Shown in pieces: positions 44,337 through 55,497 of a stretch of DNA of 64,000 nt (positions within the stretch are counted from its first letter, which is position 1; each line of letters starts with the position of its first letter). The stretch is from positions 97,271 to 161,270 of the forward strand of contig JAAOMT010000657.1 of assembly GCA_016748015.1 (NCBI GenBank), in the 5' to 3' direction. The stretch comes from Geosiphon pyriformis (lineage: Eukaryota; Glomeromycota; Glomeromycetes; Archaeosporales; Geosiphonaceae). A program made the translations under genes and the position numbers. The notes under the pieces are model-generated. The model was not told the DNA's origin, did not search any database, and worked only from the letters and a program-made list of their open reading frames with translations.

Positions 44337-45606
44337 AGGACAATACCCACTGGAATACAATCGACAGCAAAAAGAACATTTGCACAAACAATCAAAATTC
44401 TATTTGATCCGCCAGAACTAACTATACAAAAGAAACAGAAAAGATTCTGACTGCCCTCAAAGAGTCATAAGATTTAAAGAAAGAGAAATTGTGATCTACA
44501 ATATGCACACTAATCCATTAGCTAAACACTTTGAAAAAACAAAAACAATTCAGAAAATCTTAGCTTGCTATTATTGGCCTATCTTGGAAAAAGATATTGC
44601 TGAATACATTAAAACCTGCAATATCTGCCAAAGAAGAAGAAAACCCAATTGCAAAGAAGATATCCATCCAATCTCTGTTGGTCAACTATTTAACAGAATT
44701 GGTATAGATGTTGTTAGACCTTTAACAGTAACTCCTAATGGCAACAGATACATCATTACAGCTACCAACTATCTTACAAAGTGGGTAGAAGCAAGAGCCA
44801 CCCCAGATCAAACAGCAGTTTTAATAGCCAATTTCATTTATAAAGATATCATTTGTCACCATGGCTGCTCCAAAGAACTATTATCTGATAGAGGAAGAGC
44901 TTTTCTTAGTACACTGGTTGAAGAACTTTGTAGAAAAATGGGAATATGTCACAAACTTTCTTCCCTTTATTACCCCCAAACAAATGGCCTAGTAGAACAT
45001 TTCAATAGAACACTGTGTAAAACCCTAACCAAAACAAATGAAGAAACAAACTTATGGGACAAAGTACTGCTTTCAGCTTTGTTTGCTTATAGAACTGTGA
45101 ATCATGACATAACAAGTTATGAATCTTTTTATCTGCTCTATGGACAAATGGCAACACTACCAATAGAAACTGATATTGAGACAATACCCTTTGAAAAGAT
45201 CACAATAGAGAATTACAAAGACATTTTGCAAAGAAAACTTGGTACCATTCTTGACTCACTTGTAGAAGCATAAATAATTGCCTTTGAAAAGATAAAACAG
45301 TTCCAAGAAAAGCTTAAAAAGAAGAAAACTTATAAAACACTTTCTTTAAGTATTAGTAACTTAGTTTTGAAATACTGCTTAGACAAAGACAATGTCTATG
45401 GTGATAAATTCTCTAGCCAGTGGAAAGGTCTCTTTATAGTCAACAAAGTTTTGAACAATAATTCTTATATTCTTCAAGATCAATTTGGAACAATTTTTAA
45501 TGATCATCTTGTTCATAACATGCAATTCAAGAAATATCACAAATGACCTGATTGGTTACCAGTTGTGGTAATACCGACCCAAATAATCAGCAAAAACCAA
45601 GTATAA
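44293..45606 (+). pseudogene. Integrase of copy E
   Basis: The best integrase here: 260 codons (44491-45273) are open, with the zinc finger (H...KHFEKT...CNICQ), IDVVRP, LSDRGRAF and LVEHFNRTL. Both Asp and the Glu are present, though neighbours are changed. TAA after FLD and TAA after RQN lie upstream in the leader. TAA follows LVEA, then the C-terminal module (KGLFIVNKVLNNNSYILQD) and TGA before PDWLPVV. The frame is two bases on from RNase H. Confidence 0.9.
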
Positions 45607-46293
45607 ATAAATGCACCATTCCCAAAACAGAAGTATCTTCAATCAACATAAACAATTATTTTCTGGATCAAAACATTCAAAACACTTTCTATACTCTTCA
45701 TGAGTATTGAATTAAAAACTACTCTGACCATTGGAAAACAAACTACAATAACTGACAATAGTGGAACACATACTGTTATCAAACCAAAAAAAACAACTAC
45801 CAGAAGAGAAAGAATTGGTAGCAAAATGGATAAGTATCTGTTGGAAAGCATAACAGCAGCAATATTTGTATCTTCCACCACAATTGTAAAAACGATTAAA
45901 GAAATCTTACCCATTGACAAAAACTTGTCATATGAAAGACAACTAAAGGTCTATGGTCGCCTTAGTGAAATCATAGAAGACATAAAGCTCATGAAGAAAA
46001 CAACTTCTGAAATACAAGTGGAAATTTTGGGCATTATATGGTTGGATGTCTCAAGAGTTTTGACCATTGCCAGAAGAGCCAAAACTTTTATACAAAGATT
46101 TGGTTTCTTGAATACAAAGCTCATTTTGCCTCAAGTACTATACATTTTATCCACAAAAAACTTTAACAAACTAGTTAGTTTTGAGTTAGATAAAACTCTT
46201 CAATTAAAATATCTCATAAATAGTTTGATTTCACTGGAGCTCAATCTCTTTGGAGAGGATGATGTTATGGTTGAAACTCATAGTTTTTATTAG
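45552..46293 (+). pseudogene. ORF3 of copy E
   Basis: The C-terminal 197 codons (45700-46293) are open, from before TLTIGKQTTITDNSGTHTVI to VETHSFY and the TAG in the LTR. A deletion near 45715 separates it from the N-terminal YFLDQNIQNTFYTLHEY part. It contains a basic patch (KKTTTRRERIG) and helical segments. No transmembrane helix or zinc motif. This is the longest open ORF3 in the window. Confidence 0.78.
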
Positions 46294-46985
46294 TTATCAC
46301 ATGTATTAGCCACTAATATTATATAATTAGCCAATCTATTTTTAGATAGTAATCATTGATCTGACTGTTGACCTGATCATTAACCTGATTATTGATCTGA
46401 TCAATGACCTGACCATTGACTTGATCATTGACCTGATCATTGACCTGGTTGTTAACTACTTTTCATAGCTATATAAGCAATGAGTGTTTTAGCTGTAGAA
46501 AAGTATGTTCCCAACAATCAAAGAAATATAATAAAACAACTTTCATCTCAAACATTTTCTTATTGTTAATTTTCCTTTTTCTACCTTCAAGTATCTAAAC
46601 ATCTTTTGGATAAAAGATCTTTTGTTGGTGTTTATCTGCCTTTTCCTGAAACAATTAAACAAAGTATTTGAAGATTATTGAATAAAACATGACTGAAGAG
46701 CACATCTGATACTTGATATTGAATTCTAAAAGCACCAATGTGAGACATAGAATTATACCAAGTGTGATCATTTGTTGACAGTACAGACTATCCCTCTATC
46801 TTCAAATTCCCCGGTTACCTTTGAAAAGTATAGTGACTGAAATATTTTATGAAACTGATCTCACACATTAAATTCATACTTATTCAATTTGCTCTTTGAA
46901 GTTGAATTCTTCTTTGATTATTTCTATTACCCTACAATCCTGTTCTCCTTTGCTATCCGTTAGCTTGTTACTCCAACTTGTAATA
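46263..46985 (+). repeat. 3' LTR of copy E (723 bp)
   Basis: TGTTATGGTTGAAAC after GGAGAGGATGA; nine 12-bp units (46350-46457); ends TAATA (family TAACA with one C-to-T change) followed by GTAT. Confidence 0.93.
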
Positions 46986-48641
46986 GTATTCCCTTCTTTT
47001 TTCTTATGCAGGATTGGACATTTTGAGACCAAATGTCCTACCTGATAACAGAAGTGACACTTTTTAGCATCAGTAAGCACCCAATAGACCAGTGTGTTAC
47101 CAATTACCAAGGACTTTTTAGTAGTATTGTTGCGGTTAGCTTCACTGTCAAATCTTACGTAAGCGCAGTCCATTTTTGTGTAATTTTTACTAGTTCTTGG
47201 GATGAAGCAAGATCAGGCTCTGATTTGATCCAAAGTAGTGCTCAAATAGTAAACAGTACAGTTCTGTGGTAGGTTTACCAATTTAGCTTCCCAGGTTTTT
47301 TTCTGCTCAATAATCTTTTGGGTTCCAATTATTGGGTAAATTCTAACTGCATTTTTTCTGACTATGGTTGACCATTGATCTACAGTTCTTGTTGCTTTTT
47401 TTTGGTTGTTATATTCAACTACAGCTGATTGCCATTTGCCAGCCACTCTGATTTGGATTTTTTTGACCTTACCAAATTCTTTCATAGCAGCCCCCACCTC
47501 TCTGTTAGAAATGCCCAAGGGGATATTTCTTACCAGAACTTTTTTTTAATTCAATTTCATTATTTGCCAGAATTTTTCTGGCTTGATCTCTTCCAGCCAC
47601 TTGAGAAAAATCCACTCTAATTTCTTGGTTTCTAGCCATTACAGCCTCCAAAAGGTACCTGACATCTCCCAAGAGATTATAGATCCACCCTACTTTCTTT
47701 TCCATGATTTTTTCAGATATATCTAATGCTTATACAAAAAGTACATATCTTTTGGTCTCATGAACCACCGTTCTCTATCTTTTCTTCTGGTTTGCTTTCA
47801 TAAGCATGGGTTTTTTGCCAAGTAATCTACTACTGTATTGTCCTGAATTTGGACTAGCCATTCTGCTTGATAGACTTGATTCAGAGTCTTCTATGTCTTT
47901 TGTGATATTATCTGCATTAGGCTTATCTCTGTTTGTATCAAATGGATTGTCCATTTGTTTTTCATTCTCTAATGCAGACTTTCCTCTGTTGATTCTGTCC
48001 AAAATATCAGGATTGCACTTTTTCAGAGCTGCTTCTATTTGTGCAGCTCTGTCTCTGTCTTCTTTAGGCGCTTTGAATGGTCCATTTATTTTTCTCAGAG
48101 ACTTTGAGGCTTCTTTTTCATCAGTCCAAGCTTTCATTTGAAATTTGTTACTATTTCCTCCTTTGTTGAACATTGGCTACAAGACAAAGTTATCAGTTCA
48201 AACAGATGTGGTTTTAGATAAGTCTTCTTCAGATATTTGGATGAATTTCTCAATTAGCCCTTTTATGTTTAATTTTCCAATGTGTCTGTATTTTTTGTTG
48301 GTCTTTTCTTCTAATCTGTTAGCTGTTATTGGAGAAAAGTCTGCTGTTCTCTTATGTAGAACTGTTTTTTTCAATGTGTTGGCTATTCTAAAAAGTGTAT
48401 CATCTCTACTACTTGTGTTTACACTTCTAAATGGCCTATTAGTAGTTTCAAATTTAAATGGAAATGTAATAGGTTTGGCTGTTTCTACAGTTGATAAATT
48501 TCGTAAATTAGTATTGATGTCTTCTCCTTCAGCAGTGGAAGTAATATTTCTTTCCACTTGGTATTTACTATCAATAGTCTCTACACTTGTACTTCTTTGT
48601 GTGACTGTTGTCACTTCACTGTTGACATTGTTATCAGACAC
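46986..48641 (-). pseudogene. LINE-C' ORF1, N-terminal part (RRM-like and CCHC)
   Basis: Start MSDNNVNSEVTTVTQR at 48641. An N-terminal region rich in Thr, Ser and Asn is followed by MFNKGGNSNKFQMKAW, a polar linker, an RRM-like fold (GISNREVGAAMKEFGKVKK, WQSAVVEYNNQ), a second fold (AKLVNLPQNCTVYYLS) and a CCHC knuckle (CHFCYQVGHLVSKC). Stops at ~48198, ~48180 and ~47775, a frame change near 47520 and a stop at 47213 disable it. It is cut by E at the codon after KKKEGN and resumes at 38558. Likely RNA-binding partner of ORF2. Confidence 0.87.
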
Positions 48642-48776
48642 TTTTAAGTCTGTTGTGATAGTAATAATAATATATTTTAGTTAAAGGTTTCTTTGCAAAA
48701 ACTTATTTTTCAAATTTGAGGCATAGTAAATTGTGTGGTAGCAGTCAAAGAGAGAAAAAAAGTTTTTTTATAATTT
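48642..48776 (-). other. LINE-C' 5' UTR
   Basis: 135 bp between the target duplication and the ORF1 start, AT-rich, with no obvious motif. If the element is full length, its internal promoter would lie here. Confidence 0.6.
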
Positions 48777-49178
48777 CAAATCAAGGCTTGATGATCTGTT
48801 ACCACTAAGAATTTTACACCAAGAAGATATTGATCCCAGTAACTAGTAGCCCAAACTACTGTTAAACATTCTTGTTCAGTTATTGAATACTTCTTTTCTG
48901 CTGATGTGAAAGATCTACTGGCATATGTTATAGCATGTTCCTTGCTATCTTTATTATTTTGTGAGAGAACAGCACCAAATCTATAGCCAAATGTATCAGT
49001 ATAGAGAATAAAAGTTGGTTCAGATCAGGTTGCTTAAGGATTGGTTTAGTAACAAGTTTTTTCTTTAGAATTTCAAAAGCTTTTTGTTGATAAGTGCTCT
49101 AGTGGTAATTGACATTTTTTTTGAGTAGCTGATTGAGAGAAAAGATGATTTTGAAGAAATTTTTAATAAATTTGCAAG
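48777..49178 (-). pseudogene. Gyp copy F, fragment 3 (RNase H)
   Basis: Starts with the repeated CAAATCAAGGCTTG and continues F upstream of LINE-C'. RNase H motifs run in reverse order of the plus strand (VTDHQAL at ~48790, QECLTVV, the region equivalent to YTDASG near 49000). The frame has several changes. At 49179 the LTR of copy I cuts F, and the remaining RT, protease and gag of F are not seen to the right of I. Confidence 0.88.
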
Positions 49179-49869
49179 TGTTATGGTTGAAATCCATACT
49201 TTTTATTAGTTATTACATGTATTAGCCACTGATATTATATAATTAGTCACCCTATTTTTAGATAATAATCATTGACCTGATCAATGACCTAACTGTTGAC
49301 CTGATCATTGACCTAGTTGTTGACCTGATCATTGACCACTTTTGATAGTTATATAAGTAATGAATCTTTTAGCTGTAGAAAAGCATGTAAGAATCAAAGA
49401 AAGAAAAGAAATAAAATAACAACTTTCATTTCAATTTTTCTCTTATTGCTAATTTTTTTTTCCTTACCTTTAAGTATCTGAACATCTTGGGATAAAAAAT
49501 TACTTGTTGGCATTTACTTACTCTTTTCCTAACTTATATAGTTGTAGCTTTTAAAGATTATTAAATAAAATGTAACTGAAGAGTACATCTGATACCTGAT
49601 ATTGAATTTTAAGAGCACCAATATGAGGCATAGAATTATATCAGTGTGTGATTATTTGTTGACAGTATGAACTATCCCTCTACCTTCAGATTCTCTGGTT
49701 ATTTTTTGAAAAGTATAGTGATTGAGATATTTTATAAGACTAATCTTACACATTGAATCCATACTCATTTAATTTGTTCTTTAAAGTTGAATTTTCTTTG
49801 ATTCCTTTTATTACACTACAATCTTGTTCTCCTTTGCTATTCATTAGCTTATTACTCTAATCTGTAACA
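49179..49869 (+). repeat. 5' LTR of copy I (691 bp)
   Basis: TGTTATGGTTGAAATCC to TCTGTAACA. Six 12-bp units at 49266-49337. A PBS-like TGGTGCTTTCTGTGAGG follows at 49876-49892. Confidence 0.92.
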
Positions 49870-49921
49870 TAAAAGTGGTGCTTTCTGTGAGGTTGTCAAA
49901 ATCCACTTTGTTTCCTATTGT

Positions 49922-51256
49922 ATGGGTGATTATTTATATCTGCCACAACAATCAGAAGAACACTTTAAAGCACACAACAAAAATAATCTAGACTTTATTG
50001 AACTTAATATTTTGCCTTTCTGCTTGATTTGCTTCCCCATTAAAGAACAATTCAATAGACAATTCCAAAACTTTTGGAACTGGTTCCTGAATGAGCATTC
50101 AGCTGAAACTTACACAGATTATACAACCTATTACTTTGATCAAGCTTATTTTGAAGACAACTTTGAAGAAAGAAACAACAGTATCAATTAACTCTTATAT
50201 TCCACAACCTTTATGAATACCTAAATCACCAAATTCACATTTGGATTGCTGCCCATTAGTTAGCTAAAACATCATTTGAAACAAAAAAAGAAAGCTATTA
50301 AACTGCTCCTGTTTTTGATATTTTCTCAAGTAAATCAGAACACTCTACACAAACAGCTACTCCTGAACTAATGGCTAATAACCTCCTGCAACAAAACATT
50401 CTGATCGCCCTTCAAGGCATACAAACTGCTTTAGGGCAAAAAAATAATATCCCATTACCTTTATTTAGAGGTAATGCACAAGATCCAATTGAATGATTGA
50501 ATGATTTTGAAAGAGCTACTACAGCCAACCAATATGATAATGAATACAAGTTTCAAATTGTTGGTGGCTACCTCCAAGGCTCTTTTGCAACTTGGTTCTC
50601 ACAAGAAACTAATGCTAGTGCTTACCAAAAAATTATTAAATAGACACCAACAAATGCTGGAGAAGAAAACACCTCTTTTACAACTCAGATTGAAATTAAA
50701 TTTAAAACTCCTATCTTAATCTCAAAATAGCATATGGAATTAAAAAAAAGAACTCAAGACCCTGGTAAAGTTGTGACTGAATATGCCAAAGCCATTAGAA
50801 AACTAATTAAATAAGTAGACTCTGAAAAAAACTGAACAAAAAAACAGAAAATTTACTCCTTTACAAAAGAATTAAGAACTGATCTCTCATATGCTCTTTG
50901 AACCCTTTTGGCCCTGAAAGACAATCTTACAATGAACATGGCCATTGAACTTGCCCAATGAATTGAAGACAACCAAAGAATATACTTGGAATTCACATTA
51001 CCAGTTTTTGCTCTTGCTTCTGTTATAACTCCTGCTCCTTAAATGGCTGCTATTTCTTTTACTACTCAAACTCCAGATCTTAATAAATAATTGATAGATA
51101 AACTTACAGCCAATCTTGCCTGGTTATTAAAATCCTTAGCCCTAGCAGTTAGAAAAAATTAACAACCCCAAAAACACAGATTTGAACCCTGTTTTAATCA
51201 GCCCCAGCAATTCCCTTATCAAAGACAACAAAATTGTGGTCCACCTGTGTGTTATT
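49922..51256 (+). pseudogene. gag: gag of copy I
   Basis: MGDYLYLPQQSEEHF is open for 89 codons, then TAA after NNSIN. The capsid core (LPLFRGNAQDPIE, YKFQIVGGYLQGS, TWFSQE) and the linker (FALASVITPAP) are readable through more than ten stops, mostly CAA/CAG or TGG changes. It ends at GPPVCY, before the rest of the CCHC knuckle. Confidence 0.87.
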
Positions 51257-53129
51257 GTTATCTTTAAATCAATAGCTGTTAACTCTATACAAAAAAATAT
51301 TCTGGTCATTGTTATGAGTAAACTTGGTAAAGTATTTTGGTAACATTTGGTGCTCTAAATTTGGATAATAAGAGCTTGAAAGTTTTGATTCTAAATACTT
51401 AAAGTGAGTTAATAATATTAATTTCTAAAGGTTTTTGCTAATTTTATTTGTAAAGTTCTTTAGTTATAAGGCACATAAAGATGTTTGGCTGTTTGTAACT
51501 TATATATATGAGCTATTTTCTCTGAACTAGTTAAGTGCAATTGCTAGAATTTGGCAGTGTCTTTTTACTCTTCTGATAAGTTAACAAGATAATATTAATA
51601 TCTAATTCTAAAGGAAGCTTCTTTCTTTTACCAGACTATCATAAAATCTATTTTCAGACAATCAATTTTCCAATATTGCTGTTCTACAAGATAATAAAAA
51701 AATAAAATAAAATAAATTAGTATTATCAATTGTCATAATTAAGAATGATTGATCTGAGTTGTTATTGTTTAAAACAATTTTATGTTAAAAGCATCTGGCC
51801 AAAAATGAAAGTAAATTAATGATTAGTTTAGGTTAAACATAAAAATCAGAAATTATGTATAAGTAAATTTAAATTTTGAATATTTTTTTTATTTAAGTGA
51901 TATAAATATATAAATAAAATAGATCTAACAGATATAAGTAAAAAAGATGTATTTTCTATCTATTTCTGTCTGGTTTTTTTCTTTATTATTAAAACTACTT
52001 ATTTTTTATATATATTTCTAGTTTTATAAGATTGCTTTTAATTACTTGTTATTACTAACTATTGTTTGCTATTTTTGTTGTGCTTTATTTTTTTATATTA
52101 TAATTAATTATTCTATATTATAACTAATTTTTTCATATTATTGTGTATTATCTTATGTTATTTTGAATTATAATACATTATTCTGTGTTATTTTATATTA
52201 TTACATTTTTTTAAATTATCACATTTTTAATTACGTTTTTTCTAATATTTTTTGGTTTGGTTTTTTTACTTAGATAATATTATCTTTTTTTTTTAGAATT
52301 AAGCTTCTGCAAAATTATATGCATCTGTAAAAATTGTTTCCATAATATAATGTTCAATTGTTGTATTGAGTATTGCTTTTTGTAGATTTTCAAACTATGT
52401 TATTTATCCTATGCTGTTAACTATAATAGTTTTTAGTGTATTATCTAGCAGTATGACTAAACAGTATTTAAAGACTACATATAATCAGTAAATTGTTTTA
52501 TAATGTAGTATTAAGTTGTTTTTTTTACAAATTTTTTTACTTGTTTAAGAGCTTTTTTGTTAAAGATTTGTCTGTTAAGATCTTTGTATAGTGTCTTTAA
52601 TTTTATTTGTTTATTAATTCTAAAAAACTAGTAGACTAGTAAAAGTTTTTATTTTTACTTTTTGGCATTTTTTAGTGTCTATTCTTCTGTTACTGATTTC
52701 AAGTTTAGCCTGCTTAAAGCTTTTCTAATTTTTTTAAGCTTTGTTCAACACATATTTTTTAGTTAAACTCTTACTCACTCTTTTTTGTGTAAATTTCTGT
52801 ATTATATCTCTTTCCTATTAATTGTAGTTTCAATTAGTGTTGTGAATTGTTAAATTGTTTCAAATAGTTATTTTGAAAGTTTTAGAATTTGATCTAAAAA
52901 ATTCATGTTGAGAGTTTTATTATTTATTTTTTTGCTGTTTTGGTTCTTATATATACTTAAATTTTCCAATTTAAATTATTACACTTAACTATAATTTAAT
53001 AATAATAATTGGTTCTAAATTTTGTGATATATTTTTTAGTTTGATTAATAAAATTTGTGTTTTTAATTGAAGTATAAATAATGATGATTTTTGGTTAATA
53101 TAATAAATTTTTAGATAATTTTCATGTAT
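51257..53129. other. AT-rich noncoding stretch next to element J
   Basis: No ORF above 60 codons and no protein similarity that I can see. It contains the left copy of repeat X (51512-51814). Because a decayed minus-strand gypsy integrase ends at ~53130, this may be its 3' noncoding part and LTR, but no clear termini are visible. GGTAACATTTGGTGCTC at ~51340 looks like an LTR end followed by a PBS, which is weak evidence. Confidence 0.5.
51512..51814. repeat. Repeat X, left copy
   Basis: About 300 bp matching 62405-62724 in the same orientation, from CTATTTTCTCTGA to the GCATCTGGCC and AATGAAAGT end. Shared landmarks are AAGATAATATTAATAT, the ATAAAATAAA run and AGCATCT-AGCC. It could be part of the LTR of J. 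Confidence 0.65.
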
Positions 53130-54171
53130 TATTTTCTTTAAAATTTTTTCTTCCAATTGTAATTTGTAAGCTTCATTGCTTAAAACTTTGTGTATATGAA
53201 TTGGTCTGTTCTATTTTGGGTCAAACTTTTTACTTTACTGTTTTTTAGCTTTAGTATAATATAATAATACTTTGTCTTCAATCTTGAATTCAATTGGTTG
53301 GTCAAATAAACAATTGTTATGTCTTTCTTTTTGTTATTTTTGAGCATTATTAATATTGTCAGCTGCTGTTCTGTGATTGTTTTTTAATGTTTCTATTAGC
53401 TAATATGTTTTTTAATACAAAGTAGCTTTAAAATTTTCTTTAGTAATTGTTTCTGTTGGAAAAAAAAATATTTTTTATTTAATAAATAGAGTGGTTTTTC
53501 TTTAGTGTTCAATATGTAAATAATACAGAAGATATGAATAAATTCTATTCTTGTGCATTTTTGTAATTTATTTTTGCTAATGATTTATATAATATTAAGT
53601 TAAATTGTATTATTAATTTGTTTGTTTGTGAATAATATAGTAATAATAATGGTTGTTTTATTCTAAATTATTAGCTTAATTTAATTAATGTACTATTGAC
53701 AAAATAAATTTTTTGGTCAAATAATAATTTTTTTGGGCATTTATGTTGGCAAATCAGATTTTGATACACAAATTTGGCTATTGTTTTAGCATCAGCCAAT
53801 AAAATAGTTCTGATTTCAGGCTATTTAGTAAGGTATTTTATAGCTACAGCAATATAACAATTTTTTTTGAATGTAATTGAGAGAGAACAATTTTAATTCT
53901 ATCAAATAAATTTCCAACTAAAATAAGTTAAAGTGGTTTTATGGTTTTGACTCCTTTTTTTTATTGGCATAAATCACAGTTAATAATGTATTCAAAAATA
54001 TTTTTATATATTATTGGCCAATAGTATAAATTTATCATTTTTTTTAAAGTAGTGTTTTTGTTAAAGTGTTCTATAGTTGGATTAGAATGTATGTTATGCA
54101 TAATAGTTTTTTTCTTATTGTTTTTTATAACTTATTGTAGAATAATACAGTTTTGGCATTTTTAATGGTTT
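53130..54171 (-). pseudogene. Element J: decayed gypsy integrase of a different lineage
   Basis: Minus-strand reading gives an HHCC-like region (MHNIHSNPTIEHF...YYWPI, ~54100-54000), a core with YLTK*PEIRTILLADAKTIA and QHKCPKKLL (~53840-53700), a TNKQINN segment at the expected Glu region, a YLLNKKYF segment and a C-terminal module ending GNEAYKL-like (~53170). The core differs from Gyp (Gyp has TKWVEARATPDQTAVS), so this is another gypsy family, closer to the usual TKWPEA type. Stops and frame changes are numerous. Confidence 0.75.
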
Positions 54172-54192
54172 TGTTACAGTTGAAATCCATAG

Positions 54193-54810
54193 TGTTACGG
54201 ATTGGAGTAACAAGCTAATGGATAGCAAAGGAGAACAAAATTGTAGGGTGATAGAAATAATCAAAGGGAAATTCAACTTTAAAGAGTGAATTGAATGAGT
54301 ATGGATTCAATGTGAGAGATTAGTCTCATAAAATATCTCAGTCGCTATTTTTTTCAAAGGTAACTGGGAATCTGAAGGTAGAGGGATAGTCCATACTGTC
54401 AACAATTGATCACCACTGATATAATTCTATGCCTTATATCAGCACTCTTAGAATTCAATATTAGGTATCAACTTGTGCTTTTCAGTCATGTTTATTCAAA
54501 TAATCTTCAAATGCTACAATTATATACATCAGAAAAAAGCCAACAAGTAATCTTTTATCCTAAGATGTTCGGATACTTGAAGGTAGGAAAAAGGAAATTA
54601 GCGATAAAAGAGTGATTAAGATGAAAGTTGTTATTTTTATTTATTTGATTCTTGTCTAAGAGATGATTTTCTACAGCTAAGAGACTCATTACTTATATAT
54701 CTATTGAAAGTGGTCAATAATCACTATCTAAAAATAAAGTGGCTAATTATATGACATCAGTGATTAATACATGTGATAACTAATAAAAATTATGGGTTTC
54801 AACTGTAACA
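54193..54810 (-). repeat. Solo Gyp LTR inside the 5' LTR of copy K (618 bp)
   Basis: Complete TGTTA...TAACA LTR in minus orientation inserted 21 bp into the K LTR, with ATAG duplications (54189-54192 and 54811-54814). It has a single 12-bp unit (54712-54723). It is less decayed than the K LTR around it. Confidence 0.94.
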
Positions 54811-55446
54811 ATAGTTTTTATTAGTTATCACATATATTAGCCACTAATATTATATAATTAGCCATCTTATTTTTAGATAGTAATCATTGACTTAATTAAT
54901 AACTTAATTATTGATTTAATTGTTAACTATTTTTAATAGCTATATAAGTGATAAGTCTCTCAAATATAGCAAAGCATATAGCAATTAATTAAAAATAAAT
55001 AAAATAATAACTATTATCTCAATCTTTTTCCTATTACTTATTCTCTTTTTTTTTACCTTTAAGTATCCAAACATCTTGAAATAAAAGATTATTTGTTAGC
55101 ATTCACATATTTTTTTCTGACTTGTATAATTGTAGCATTTGAAGATTATTAAATAAAATATAACTAAAGAGTATATCTGATATTTGATATTAAATTTTAA
55201 GAGTGCTAACATAAGACATAAAATTATATTAGTGTGTTATTATTTGTTGACAATATGAATTATCTCTTTACCTTCAAATTTTTTGGTTAACTTTTGAAAA
55301 GAGATATTTTATGAGACTAATCTCACATATTGAATTTATACTTATTCAATTCACTTTTTAAAATTGAATTTTTTTTGATTAATTCTATTACCTTACAATT
55401 TTGTTCTCTCTTGTAATCTTTTAACTTGTTACTCCAACCCATAACA
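54811..55446 (+). repeat. 5' LTR of copy K, remainder
   Basis: Continues the K LTR begun at 54172; ends CCCATAACA, followed by a PBS-like TGGTGCTTCTTGTAAGG at 55453-55469. The 12-bp units are decayed to forms such as GACTTAATTAAT. Confidence 0.88.
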
Positions 55447-55497
55447 TAAAAGTGGTGCTTCTTGTAAGGTTGTCAACATTTATTTGTTTTTTATTGT

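Larger units (their letters stand above)
38559..46985 (+). mobile_element. Ty3/gypsy LTR retrotransposon, Gyp copy E (complete structure, contains a solo LTR)
   Basis: Full-length copy inside LINE-C' ORF1 with GTAT duplications (38555-38558 and 46986-46989). It carries a solo LTR at 40351-41016 in gag. LTRs are 734 and 723 bp with ten and nine repeat units. RT is YLDD; protease reads NSK in place of DSG and RNase H starts HTNASG, both from G-to-A changes. Many stops; not autonomous. Confidence 0.95.
30481..48776 (-). mobile_element. LINE-C': near full-length APE-type non-LTR retrotransposon (interrupted by NL2(-) and Gyp copy E)
   Basis: Flanked by a perfect 14-bp duplication CAAATCAAGGCTTG (30467-30480 and 48777-48790) inside F. 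On the minus strand: short 5' UTR (48776-48642), ORF1, ORF2, 3' tail and A12. Copy E (38559-46985) is inserted in ORF1 and NL2(-) (31484-33913) in ORF2 after RNase H. Net length is ~7.4 kb. Domain order (RRM/CCHC ORF1; APE, RT, RNase H, zinc knuckle ORF2) fits the Tad/I-like group; the clade is inferred, not tested. Confidence 0.93.
49179..51256 (+). mobile_element. Gyp copy I (5' LTR and gag only, truncated)
   Basis: A 5' LTR, PBS and most of gag, lost at ~51256 just at the first Cys codon of the nucleocapsid knuckle, where unrelated AT-rich DNA begins. It inserted into F (RT/RNase H region). The missing downstream part could have been deleted; L (62725 on) is a possible but unproven remainder. 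Confidence 0.85.

Noticed and set aside
48145-48684. 179-codon hydrophobic plus-strand ORF resembling a membrane protein
   Set aside because: Antisense of LINE-C' ORF1 N-terminus. The hydrophobicity comes from reading Lys/Asn/Thr-rich codons in reverse.
51257-53129. Possible host intergenic DNA or gene
   Set aside because: No ORF, splice pattern or recognisable protein similarity. Repeat X inside it and J beside it make a decayed element more likely, though host DNA cannot be excluded.
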